Part shown: one piece after another, positions 1 through 6,919 of the stretch
How the letters are laid out: each line of letters begins with the position of its first letter
Position numbering within the stretch: position 1 is the first letter of the stretch
Assembly (NCBI GenBank): GCA_041565275.1
Contig: JBFGVE010000075.1
Span: 1-13,782 of the forward strand
DNA from: CAWUKT01 sp041565275
GTDB taxonomy: Bacteria; Bacteroidota; Bacteroidia; J057; JADKCL01
Reading direction: 5' to 3'
Length of the DNA stretch: 13,782 nucleotides
Made by a program: the position numbers and the translations under genes
The notes under the pieces: model-generated
Told to the model about the DNA's origin: nothing
Database searches by the model: none
What the model saw: the letters and a program-made list of their open reading frames with translations, nothing else

Positions 1-195
1 ATTGCCAAAGTCCATATCCTCAGAAAGCGAAAACCCGGCCAATCTGGACCAATCTCCATAGCCAATTTCAAAACCGCGCTGTTCAACCGCTTTTGGGTGA
101 ATCGAATTATTTCAAAGTTAGATATCGACCCTGAGTTTGCAGTAAATCACCCCAATTATCAAGACTTATTGGAATTCGGGATAAGAGCTGACTAA
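1..195 (+). CDS. C-terminal fragment of an unidentified protein
   Basis: An open frame runs from base 1 to a TAA at 193-195, giving 64 residues with no start in the window. The first part is basic (an RKRKPG stretch near residues 8-13). It is followed by an aromatic segment (ALFNRFWVNRII) and ends in ELGIRAD-like acidic sequence (read as LLEFGIRAD). I do not recognise a family. It is called coding because the frame stays open to the window edge and lies on the same strand as the transketolase genes 92 nt downstream. It could be the tail of an enzyme or of a membrane-associated glycosyltransferase, but nothing seen here decides this. Confidence 0.5.
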   Translation: MAKVHILRKRKPGQSGPISIANFKTALFNRFWVNRIISKLDIDPEFAVNHPNYQDLLEFGIRAD

Positions 196-287
196 ATTGT
201 CCAGAGTATTGAAACCAAGATAATTTGTTTAAAAGAATACTTTCTACTTTTGCTTGTCTGCGCGTAATTTGCCGTTAAATATTGATC

Positions 288-1145
288 ATGAATAAGGTTA
301 CTTCGATCACTGAACTTGAGGAGATCGCTACCCAAGTCCGGCGTGACATCCTCCGGATGGTCCACGCTGTACAATCCGGCCACCCAGGAGGCTCACTCGG
401 TTGTACCGAGTTCTTCGTATCTCTATACTTTAATCACCTTGAACATGATCCATCCAATTTCGAAATGGATGGGACGGATCAGGATCTTTTTTTCCTTTCC
501 AACGGCCATATATCTCCGGTTTGGTATAGTGTCTTGGCTCGTTCGGGTTACTTTCCTATTCCAGAATTAGCCACCTTTCGACACTTAAACTCTCGCCTTC
601 AAGGACACCCTGCCACCAAAGAGGGATTGGAAGGCATACGGGTCGCTTCCGGTTCACTTGGCCAAGGACTATCAGTTGCCATCGGTGCAGCCCTTGCAAA
701 GCGCCTCAACGGTGACCGACACATCGTTTACACACTGCACGGAGACGGCGAGCTCCAGGAAGGACAAATCTGGGAAGCAGTAATTGCTGCCCCTCACTTT
801 AAAATCGACAACCTGATCGCAACCATTGACCGCAATTGTCAACAGATCGACGGCAATACTGAAGACGTTATGGCTCTCGGAAGCCTCAGGCCTAAATTCG
901 AAGCCTTTGGCTGGAAAGTTTTGGAAATGGACGGTCACGATTTAGAAGAAGTACTGGCTACCCTCGAACAAGCAAAGAGAATGACGGGTCAAGGCAAACC
1001 AATAAGCATCATTATGTACACTGACATGGGTAGGGGAGTTGACTTCATGGAAGGCACCCATGAGTGGCATGGGAAAGCGCCAAGCGATGAATTGTTCCAA
1101 AGAGCTATGGATCAACTTCCTGCTACTAAATTAGGTGACTACTGA
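288..1145 (+). CDS. tktA: Transketolase, N-terminal (TPP pyrophosphate-binding) subunit
   Basis: This is the 285-residue N-terminal half of a split transketolase, which with the next gene moves two-carbon ketol units between sugar phosphates in the cytoplasmic pentose-phosphate pathway. Family hallmarks are SGHPGGSLG (residues 30-38), SNGHISP (71-77), GSLGQGLSVAIGAA (122-135), and the thiamine-pyrophosphate/metal motif GDGELQEG (152-159) with the distal Asn in DRN (181-183). The substrate-side THEWHG lies near 257-262. The length fits the stand-alone N subunit; a fused enzyme is about 650 residues. The ATG at 288 is preferred to the in-frame TTG at 282 because it is canonical and two codons away. 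The C-terminal subunit starts 15 nt after the stop, which implies co-transcription and complex formation. The family and split are clear from sequence; the exact sugar substrates are assumed. Confidence 0.93.
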   Translation: MNKVTSITELEEIATQVRRDILRMVHAVQSGHPGGSLGCTEFFVSLYFNHLEHDPSNFEMDGTDQDLFFLSNGHISPVWYSVLARSGYFPIPELATFRHLNSRLQGHPATKEGLEGIRVASGSLGQGLSVAIGAALAKRLNGDRHIVYTLHGDGELQEGQIWEAVIAAPHFKIDNLIATIDRNCQQIDGNTEDVMALGSLRPKFEAFGWKVLEMDGHDLEEVLATLEQAKRMTGQGKPISIIMYTDMGRGVDFMEGTHEWHGKAPSDELFQRAMDQLPATKLGDY

Positions 1146-1160
1146 ACCCACAATCAAGCT

Positions 1161-2117
1161 ATGAAAAAAATTGAATCCACCGGAAAAAAGGATACACGCT
1201 CAGGCTTTGGCCAAGGCCTGCTCGAACTGGGGCACCATAACGAAAATGTGGTTGGCCTCTGCGCCGACCTTACCGGCTCTCTCAAAATGGATAAATTCCG
1301 GGGTGCTTTTCCCCACCGATTCTTTGAAGTCGGAATCTCAGAGGCCAACATGATTGGTATTGCAGCTGGTCTCACCATAGGCGGTAAAATCCCATTTACA
1401 GGTACTTTTGCTAACTTTTCTACCAGCCGTGTTTATGACCAAATTCGACAATCTGTCGCTTACTCAGAAAAAAACGTCAAGATTTGTGCCTCTCATGCTG
1501 GGCTTAGTTTGGGTGAAGACGGGGCAACCCATCAGGTGCTGGAAGATATCGGCATGATGCGCATGCTCCCTGGCATGACGGTAATAGTTCCCTGTGACTA
1601 CAACCAAACCCGCTTGGCTACCCTGTCCATCGCAGACATAAGTGGCCCTTGCTACCTGCGCTTTGGTCGCCCAAAGTGGGAGGTCTTTACCCCGGATGAT
1701 GATCCAACTTTCGAAATCGGAAAGGCTCAACTCTTGATCAAAGGATCAGATGTCAGTATCATTGCTTGTGGTCACCTCCTATGGTACGCGATCAAAGCCG
1801 CTGAAGCTCTGGCTACTGATGGAATTTCTGCAGAAATCATCAACATGCACACCATCAAGCCACTTGATGAAGAAGCTGTAGTTACCAGCGTCCGTAAAAC
1901 CGGTGCTGTTGTTTCGGCTGAAGAGCACATGCGCAATGGCGGATTGGGGGATGCAATCGCACAAACCTTGAGCCGCCACATTCCCACTCCGCATGAGTAC
2001 GTGGCAGTCAATGACAGCTTTGGAGAAAGTGGTACCCCCGTACAACTACTCAGAAAATATGGTTTAGACACCACCAATATTATCACTGCCGCTAAGAGGG
2101 CCATCTCTAGGAAGTAA
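1161..2117 (+). CDS. tktB: Transketolase, C-terminal (pyrimidine-binding and regulatory) subunit
   Basis: This 318-residue protein is the partner of the preceding gene. It carries the transketolase pyrimidine-binding domain (about 10-175) and the C-terminal transketolase domain (about 190-310). EVGISEANM (56-64) holds the conserved Glu that activates the aminopyrimidine of TPP. SHAGLSLGEDGATHQ (111-125) is the classic family motif, and AEEHMRNGGLGDAIA (253-267) is the C-domain signature. The TPP site forms only between this chain and the N subunit, so neither is expected to work alone. The ATG at 1161 follows the upstream stop by 15 nt, with an A-rich start (ATGAAAAAAATT). Related E1-type enzymes such as DXP synthase are single chains with different spacing, so split transketolase is the best reading. 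Confidence 0.93.
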   Translation: MKKIESTGKKDTRSGFGQGLLELGHHNENVVGLCADLTGSLKMDKFRGAFPHRFFEVGISEANMIGIAAGLTIGGKIPFTGTFANFSTSRVYDQIRQSVAYSEKNVKICASHAGLSLGEDGATHQVLEDIGMMRMLPGMTVIVPCDYNQTRLATLSIADISGPCYLRFGRPKWEVFTPDDDPTFEIGKAQLLIKGSDVSIIACGHLLWYAIKAAEALATDGISAEIINMHTIKPLDEEAVVTSVRKTGAVVSAEEHMRNGGLGDAIAQTLSRHIPTPHEYVAVNDSFGESGTPVQLLRKYGLDTTNIITAAKRAISRK

Positions 2118-2134
2118 TGTAAAAGAAATTTTGT

Positions 2135-2413
2135 ATGAACGATCCCATTGACCGCGTAGCCTGGAAACTGGAAGAAGAGATTCAATCGGTACTTGACAAG
2201 ATCAAAGGGCGCAATCAGTATGCCTCTCTGGAAGGGAAATTGCTCGCATTGAGTGGGAAGTTAACCTCCCATCATTTCAAGTACAGAGAGGCTATGCTTA
2301 GGGGTAGGAGGTCTGTGGCCGCACGTGAAGCGGAAGCAATTGGTAACTGTGAACGAACTTATAGAATGATTTTAAACACGAAACCGTTGAATATTGATAT
2401 CACTTATGAGTGA
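2135..2413 (+). CDS. Small hypothetical protein, charged and probably helical
   Basis: This 92-residue frame has an ATG at 2135 and a TGA at 2411-2413, beginning 18 nt after the transketolase C-subunit stop on the same strand. That spacing suggests it is read from the same transcript. The protein is rich in Lys, Arg and Glu with regularly spaced hydrophobics (WKLEEEIQSVLDKI; LEGKLLALSGKL), which predicts an alpha-helical, possibly coiled-coil protein. It has no signal peptide, no membrane segment and a single Cys near residue 72. I do not recognise the family. The position is the main reason for calling it a gene; the pgk gene converges from the other side, so this is the last gene of the forward block. 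Confidence 0.6.
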   Translation: MNDPIDRVAWKLEEEIQSVLDKIKGRNQYASLEGKLLALSGKLTSHHFKYREAMLRGRRSVAAREAEAIGNCERTYRMILNTKPLNIDITYE

Positions 2414-2516
2414 TCTCTTTAGAGGCAGACTCATTGAAGCGCCTTATCCTATCCCACTTAAATTGAGTATGAAAGATTAAAAGAGAAGGTGTCCTCAGGT
2501 TGAAAGATAACCATAC
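2414..2516. other. Convergent intergenic region, no clear terminator
   Basis: These 103 bases separate two converging units, the transketolase block and gapA-pgk. A bidirectional terminator would be expected, but I see only weak short inverted pairs (for example GGTT at 2498-2501 with AACC at 2509-2512) and no strong GC stem followed by a T run. Termination may be factor-dependent, or the transcripts may overlap. Confidence 0.4.
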
Positions 2517-3704
2517 TCAGTCCAGAGCAGCTACCCCAGGTAATACTTTTCCTTCCAGCAACTCTAATAATGCTCCACCACCAGTAGAGACGTAGGAGAC
2601 TTCATCTTCAAGCCCTACCTTGGCGATAGCTGCTGCAGAGTCACCACCACCGACCAAAGTAAAGGTTCCTTTGGTGCGGGTCGCCTCGGACAGTGCCTTA
2701 GCCACCGCCGTTGTTCCTTGAGAAAATGGTTCCATCTCAAATACGCCCATAGGGCCGTTCCATAAAACCGTTCCTGATTCCAGAATCACTTTGTAATAAT
2801 TCAGAAAAGTGTCTGGTCCAATATCAAGCCCCATCATATCCTTTGGGAAATTCGAATTTCGTACTATGGCTGTATTAGCGTCTGCTGCGAATTTATCCGC
2901 AACTACTGAATCTACCGGAACCATGATATTAACGCCCTTGACACGCGCACTCTTGATCAAGGAAGCTGCAAGAGCCACTTTCTCAATCTCACAAAGGGAA
3001 GTACCAATTTCAACACCTTTGGCCTTGAGAAAAGTATAAGCCATACCACCACCAATCAGTAAATTATCCACCTTGTCCAGCAATCGATGGATGATCTGGA
3101 TCTTATCGGAGACCTTCGCTCCACCCATAATCGCTGTAAAGGGTCGCTGTGGGTTTTCCATCACTTTATTGACAGTAGAGACTTCTCTCTCCAGTAAAAA
3201 GCCAGCATATTTTTCCTTAAAGAACTGCGTAATAACAGTGGTCGATGAATGCGCGCGATGCGCAGTTCCAAATGCATCGTTCACATAAACCTCTCCATGC
3301 CTGGAGAGTAATTCTGCAAATTCCAGATCGCCCTGTTTCTCCCGGCCATCGAATCTGAGGTTTTCCAGTAATACTACTTCACCGGGTCGTAAATCAAAAG
3401 TCATTGTAAAAGCCTCTTCACTCACACAATTCCCGGCAAATTTTACATCAACGTCCAACAGTTCGCTAAGGTGAGCAAGAATCTGCCCCAGACTGTACTT
3501 GGGATTGATCTCTCCTTTAGGCCGTCCCAGATGGGACATCAGTATTGCAGACCCTCCCTCCTTCAGGATATAATTAATGGTAGGCAAGGCACCACGAATT
3601 CGCTTGTCATCGATGGTGTTGCCCTCTTCATCAAGAGGAACGTTAAAGTCAACGCGAACCAAAACACGTTTACCAGTGACATTAGCAGATGATATAGACT
3701 TCAT
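2517..3704 (-). CDS. pgk: Phosphoglycerate kinase
   Basis: Pgk transfers the acyl phosphate of 1,3-bisphosphoglycerate to ADP in glycolysis, giving ATP and 3-phosphoglycerate, and works in reverse in gluconeogenesis. The protein has 395 residues, the normal bacterial monomer length. Visible motifs are RVDFNVP (17-23, family signature), SHLGRP (57-62), NDAFGTAHRAHSS (142-154), GGAKVSDK (194-201, nucleotide-side), GPMGVFE (317-323), GGGDSAAA (352-359) and STGGGA (373-378). Both Rossmann-like lobes and the hinge are complete. It starts at ATG 3704, 74 nt after the gapA stop. No TAnnTTTG-type promoter is visible in that gap, so it is probably co-transcribed with gapA, the enzyme that makes its substrate. 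Confidence 0.97.
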   Translation of the reverse strand: MKSISSANVTGKRVLVRVDFNVPLDEEGNTIDDKRIRGALPTINYILKEGGSAILMSHLGRPKGEINPKYSLGQILAHLSELLDVDVKFAGNCVSEEAFTMTFDLRPGEVVLLENLRFDGREKQGDLEFAELLSRHGEVYVNDAFGTAHRAHSSTTVITQFFKEKYAGFLLEREVSTVNKVMENPQRPFTAIMGGAKVSDKIQIIHRLLDKVDNLLIGGGMAYTFLKAKGVEIGTSLCEIEKVALAASLIKSARVKGVNIMVPVDSVVADKFAADANTAIVRNSNFPKDMMGLDIGPDTFLNYYKVILESGTVLWNGPMGVFEMEPFSQGTTAVAKALSEATRTKGTFTLVGGGDSAAAIAKVGLEDEVSYVSTGGGALLELLEGKVLPGVAALD

Positions 3705-3778
3705 GGAAGAGGAAAGCTTTAGGTTTTCAATGCCCTAATGAAATAAATAGCAACTTCAAGTCCAGTGCATTGGGCAAA

Positions 3779-4771
3779 TTACATCAATTTCATTACGAGA
3801 TCGGCAACGCGATTGCTGTAACCCCACTCGTTGTCGTACCATCCTACGACTTTAGCAAGGGCGCCATTGGTACTAGTAAGAGGAGCATCAAAAATACAAC
3901 TATACGGATTACCGATAATGTCTGAAGATACTAAAGGGTCAGTCGAATACTGAAGAATCCCTTTGAGCGAAGCCTCCGAAGCCTCCTTCATTGCATCGTT
4001 GATCTCTTCTGTGGTAGCAGGTTTCTTGAGAAGAACAGTTAAGTCGGTCAGGGAGCCATCAATCACAGGTACACGGGCGGCAAAGCCGTCAAGAATACCC
4101 TTGAGTTGAGGCAGAACCAAACCTACGGCAGCAGCAGCACCGGTAGTGGTAGGAACTATGTTCTGGGCTGCAGCACGAGCACGCCTAAGATCCTTGTGAG
4201 GTGCATCCTGTAAATTCTGATCGGCGGTGTAGGCATGGACGGTAGTCATAAAACCAGACTCAATTCCAAATTTTTCATCCAGAACCTTGGCCATTGGAGC
4301 CAGACAGTTAGTCGTACAGGAGGCATTTGAGATAACCAAATGCTCAGGCTTGAGGTCGTCATCATTGACACCCAAGACGACTGTTGCATCTACAGCACCT
4401 TTGCTAGGTGCTGTGATCACAACTTTTTTAGCACCAGCATCGAGATGGGGCTGACATTTTTCCTTGTTGCGGAATACACCAGTCGAGTCGATAACAATCT
4501 CGACCCCCAAAGCTCCCCAACCAAGGTTGCCAGGGTTACGCTCGGAAGTAGCCAAGATACGTTTGCCATTTACGGTGATATAGTCACCGTCGGATGAGAC
4601 TGTACCTTTAAATTTTCCATGAGCTGTATCGAACTTGAGCAATGCTGCCAAAGTTGTATTGTCAGTGAGATCGTTAATCTTCACGATCTCAACAGCGGGA
4701 TTGTTCATCAATACCCGGAAAATGAGTCTTCCGATGCGTCCGAAACCATTGATACCAATTTTAATAGCCAT
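3779..4771 (-). CDS. gapA: Glyceraldehyde-3-phosphate dehydrogenase, type I
   Basis: GapA oxidises glyceraldehyde-3-phosphate to 1,3-bisphosphoglycerate with NAD and phosphate, one step before Pgk. The 330-residue chain starts MAIKIGINGFGRIGR with the Rossmann glycine motif at residues 8-13. Asp34 (in KINDLTD) is the usual marker of NAD rather than NADP preference. SCTTNC (151-156) carries catalytic Cys152, and His179 in TTVHAYT is the base partner. WYDNEWGYSNR near the C terminus is the family signature. A longer in-frame reading to a TTG at 4849 adds 26 residues, but those bases contain a near-consensus promoter and the extension is not family-like, so ATG 4771 is chosen. It forms a unit with pgk downstream. 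Confidence 0.97.
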   Translation of the reverse strand: MAIKIGINGFGRIGRLIFRVLMNNPAVEIVKINDLTDNTTLAALLKFDTAHGKFKGTVSSDGDYITVNGKRILATSERNPGNLGWGALGVEIVIDSTGVFRNKEKCQPHLDAGAKKVVITAPSKGAVDATVVLGVNDDDLKPEHLVISNASCTTNCLAPMAKVLDEKFGIESGFMTTVHAYTADQNLQDAPHKDLRRARAAAQNIVPTTTGAAAAVGLVLPQLKGILDGFAARVPVIDGSLTDLTVLLKKPATTEEINDAMKEASEASLKGILQYSTDPLVSSDIIGNPYSCIFDAPLTSTNGALAKVVGWYDNEWGYSNRVADLVMKLM

Positions 4772-4818
4772 GTTGAAAATGGATTTTACAGATAATAAAA
4801 CATGAGTTTTACCCCGGG

Positions 4819-4849
4819 CAAAGGTAAAGTCAGGCCATGAAAAAACCAA
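4819..4849 (-). promoter_or_regulatory. Bacteroidota-type promoter of gapA-pgk
   Basis: Read on the reverse strand, TTG (4849-4847) is followed by a 20-nt spacer and TACCTTTG (4826-4819), a perfect match to the Bacteroidota -7 consensus TAnnTTTG. Transcription should start about 5-8 nt downstream, near 4812, leaving a leader of roughly 40 nt before the gapA ATG at 4771. It overlaps the TTG-started N-terminal extension of the gapA frame and is the main reason to reject that extension. Confidence 0.75.
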
Positions 4850-4928
4850 TACAAACCCCTTTGAGGTATTGGTAATAGATCAGTATCAGTCGAATACTAC
4901 TCTAATGGCAATATTTTTTCAAAAAAGC

Positions 4929-4959
4929 TTGACTGAAATTTGACCTCCACCTATCTTTG
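4929..4959 (+). promoter_or_regulatory. Bacteroidota-type promoter of tRNA-Glu
   Basis: TTG at 4929-4931, a 20-nt spacer and TATCTTTG at 4952-4959 match the TTG-N20-TAnnTTTG pattern exactly. The tRNA begins 20 nt after the -7 box, as expected for a short 5' leader. The spacer is the same length as that of the divergent gapA promoter. Confidence 0.75.
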
Positions 4960-4979
4960 CGTCCCGCTCTTGAATATTT

Positions 4980-5051
4980 GTCCCGTTCGTCTAGCGGTTA
5001 GGACTCCAGATTTTCATTCTGGCAACAGGGGTTCGATTCCCCTACGGGATG
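4980..5051 (+). tRNA. tRNA-Glu (anticodon UUC)
   Basis: A complete cloverleaf can be folded. The acceptor arms are GTCCCGT (4980-4986) and ACGGGAT (5044-5050), with discriminator G at 5051. The D arm contains TAGCGGTTAGGA. The anticodon stem is CCAGA (5006-5010) with TCTGG (5018-5022) around the loop TTTTCAT, whose middle triplet 5013-5015 is TTC. The T arm is AGGGGTTCGATTCCCCT. UUC reads GAA and, by wobble, GAG. The CCA end is not encoded (GCTGG follows), so CCA must be added enzymatically. The terminal pair G1-U72 is a wobble pair. It has its own promoter and terminator, so it appears to be a single-gene transcription unit. Confidence 0.96.
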
Positions 5052-5104
5052 CTGGATCGAGGGAGGAAGCAATTGCGACTTCCTCCCGATACAAGACCAG
5101 CATC
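5048..5104 (+). repeat. Nested stem-loop overlapping the tRNA 3' end
   Basis: GATGCTGG (5048-5055) is the exact reverse complement of CCAGCATC (5097-5104). Inside it ATC (5056-5058) pairs with GAT (5088-5090), and GGGAGGAAG (5061-5069) pairs with CTTCCTCCC (5079-5087) around a 9-nt loop. This gives about 20 base pairs in three segments. The left arm includes the last three acceptor-stem bases and the discriminator of tRNA-Glu, so the two folds exclude each other there. No T run follows, so it is not an intrinsic terminator by itself. It may guide processing of the tRNA 3' end or form a stable trailer RNA. Confidence 0.75.
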
Positions 5105-5159
5105 ACCCGCTGCCGAGGAAGGCACCGCTATTCAACGAATTAGACAGTTTAAGAGTGAT

Positions 5160-5197
5160 GCCCGGATATGGTTAACAAACCTTTCCGGGCGTTTTTT
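5160..5197 (+). terminator. Intrinsic terminator of the tRNA-Glu transcript
   Basis: GCCCGGA (5160-5166) pairs perfectly with TCCGGGC (5184-5190), GGTT/AACC can close the inside, and GTTTTTT follows at 5191-5197, with a second T run (CTTTT) shortly after. This is a standard Rho-independent terminator. It ends the tRNA transcript about 110 nt past the mature 3' end. Confidence 0.85.
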
Positions 5198-5484
5198 GGG
5201 CTTTTACTTTACTAGCGTGCAGTTCGTGAAAGATAATTGTTTCTATAGAGCGGGGCTGTTCGCAAGCGGAAATCTGGGGTTGAGCTAACTGTTCGGTGCA
5301 GATACCGAAAGTTCGTAGCTACTAGACGGCAGCGTGGGGGTAGAAAATTCCAAGATTCTCTATTCAAGACTACACGAACATGGGATAAAACTCCATATTT
5401 ACCCATGGTGGGTACTTATATTGACCTTTGAACTGTCAGTCATTTACCCAAAAGTTCAGGCAATGTACAGTTAAAAATTATGAA
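5198..5484 (+). promoter_or_regulatory. Gene-free upstream region of the photolyase cassette, with inverted repeats
   Basis: These 287 bases hold no convincing gene. Three structures stand out. The first is a long imperfect hairpin at 5283-5320 whose core is TTCGGT (5292-5297) with ACCGAA (5304-5309), extended by AACT/AGTT and AGCT/AGCT. The second is a smaller AT-rich inverted pair at about 5341-5362 (TAGA...TCTA). The third is a perfect short palindrome TACCCA-TGG-TGGGTA at 5400-5414. No exact TAnnTTTG box is found, so I cannot place the promoter. The palindrome lies 70 nt before the start codon and could be an operator for a light or stress regulator. That is inference only. Confidence 0.45.
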
Positions 5485-6912
5485 ATGAGCAAAACGACCA
5501 TTGTCTGGTTCAGGAATGATTTGCGAGTTCACGACCACGAAGCTTTGTCTCGTGCTGCTGAGACAGGCTGCGCAATGGTCCCTATTTACATTTTCGATCC
5601 CCAGCAAATCTCCAGCACTCACTTTGGATTTCCTAAAATGGAATACTTTCGAGCGTCATTTTTGTTGGAAGGGCTTGCTGACCTGCGAGACAGACTACGT
5701 AGCCTTGGAGGAGATCTTATCATTCGGTGGGGGAAACCCGAACAGGTAATGCGAAAATTGATACGGGAGGTCAATGCTGGGGTGGTGTACTTCCATTCCG
5801 AATATGCCCCTGAGGAACAAAACACCGAACAGAAGGTCCTTAGGGTGTTCGCCAGAGAGGAGCTGAAATTTTATCCGCTTGAAGGAAGTTCGCTGTACCA
5901 TCCAGATAACTTGCCTCATATACCTAAAGAGACTCCTGATGTATTCAGCCAATTCCGAAAAAAGGTAGAGAAATACAGCCATGTCAGAAAACTGCTTGCT
6001 ACACCAACAGAAATCAGGTTGCCGAAAGGACTGGAGTCGGGGCAAATACCTACCTCTCAACAACTGAGAGATGGAATCACCAGAATTTCTACTTCAAAAA
6101 ATGGTGTTTTAAACTTTCATGGAGGAGAGACCGCAGCGCTGGAGAGACTGGAAAACTACTGCGGTACTCTTGGCCCTTTAAAAACATACAAAGAGACTCG
6201 CAACGGACTGTTGGGTGCTGACTATTCCTCCAAACTCTCGCCTTGGCTGGCCCAAGGTAGCCTTTCTCCACGCATGGTCTATTGGAAAGTCAAGGCTTAT
6301 GAAGAAGCGGTCATAAAAAACCAGTCTACTTATTGGTTGATCTTTGAACTACTATGGAGAGACTATTTCCGTTTTTGGTCCGTCAAACACCAAAACCGAA
6401 TTTTTCAGTTTAGCGGAGTCTCAACGCCTACCTACAAAGTCCATCCAGACGAATTATCTCGGTTCGAAAGGTGGAAGACCGGCACTACAGGAATCCCTTT
6501 TGTGGACGCGAATATGCGAGAACTAAACCAGACTGGCTTCATGTCCAACAGGGGACGGCAAAATGTAGCTTCCTTCCTAATTCATGACCTGCAGATCAAT
6601 TGGCTCCGGGGTGCGGAATACTTCGAATCCCTCTTGATAGACTATGATGTGTATAGTAATTATGGCAACTGGACCTACTTGGCCGGGGTTGGGGCAGACC
6701 CACAACCTAAACGGCATTTCCACATTCTCAAGCAAGCAAAACGCTACGATCCTGAAGGAGAGTATGTTCGTTATTGGTTGCCCGAATTAAGCGAAGTTCC
6801 CTCGAGATATATTCACACCGTGTTTTGGCTACCGGAAGAAAATCTGAATACCTTCCATGCCAGCCATTACCCACGCCCTATACATATCCCCAGTTCCTGG
6901 ATACCAGACTGA
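5485..6912 (+). CDS. cry: Cryptochrome DASH / photolyase-family flavoprotein
   Basis: CryDASH proteins bind FAD and usually a folate antenna, and repair cyclobutane pyrimidine dimers using blue light, best in single-stranded DNA; some may also sense light. The 475-residue chain begins MSKTTIVWFRNDLRVHD, the antenna-domain signature. The FAD half shows SSKLSPWLAQGSLSPR (248-263), LLWRDYFRFW (289-298), GIPFVDANMREL (336-347), TGFMSNRGRQNVASFL (350-365), DYDVYSNYGNW (386-396) and YDPEGEYVRYWLPEL (421-435), all typical of the DASH clade. The ATG at 5485 is chosen because the family N terminus starts there; an upstream TTG at 5428 adds 19 unrelated residues. A second photolyase begins 8 nt after its stop. 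Confidence 0.93.
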   Translation: MSKTTIVWFRNDLRVHDHEALSRAAETGCAMVPIYIFDPQQISSTHFGFPKMEYFRASFLLEGLADLRDRLRSLGGDLIIRWGKPEQVMRKLIREVNAGVVYFHSEYAPEEQNTEQKVLRVFAREELKFYPLEGSSLYHPDNLPHIPKETPDVFSQFRKKVEKYSHVRKLLATPTEIRLPKGLESGQIPTSQQLRDGITRISTSKNGVLNFHGGETAALERLENYCGTLGPLKTYKETRNGLLGADYSSKLSPWLAQGSLSPRMVYWKVKAYEEAVIKNQSTYWLIFELLWRDYFRFWSVKHQNRIFQFSGVSTPTYKVHPDELSRFERWKTGTTGIPFVDANMRELNQTGFMSNRGRQNVASFLIHDLQINWLRGAEYFESLLIDYDVYSNYGNWTYLAGVGADPQPKRHFHILKQAKRYDPEGEYVRYWLPELSEVPSRYIHTVFWLPEENLNTFHASHYPRPIHIPSSWIPD

Positions 6913-6919
6913 ATTATTA

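Noticed and set aside
221..271. TAATTTG boxes upstream of the transketolase genes as promoters
   Set aside because: Both copies (221-227 and 265-271) are one base short of TAnnTTTG and lack a TTG at suitable distance.
1772..2185. Reverse-strand frame of 137 codons opposite transketolase
   Set aside because: It is antisense to a well-conserved gene with clear family motifs and has no recognisable domain of its own.
4980..5104. tRNA-Glu as an integration site for a mobile element
   Set aside because: No integrase, no direct repeat of the tRNA 3' end and no mobile genes are visible; the repeat here is inverted and local.
5049..5288. Short forward frame of about 79 codons after tRNA-Glu
   Set aside because: It runs through the trailer stem-loops and the intrinsic terminator and has no recognisable protein character.
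6857..6919. Upstream ATG for the FeS-photolyase
   Set aside because: It lies inside the CryDASH gene, adds 21 residues unlike the family, and the ATG at 6920 gives the conserved N terminus.
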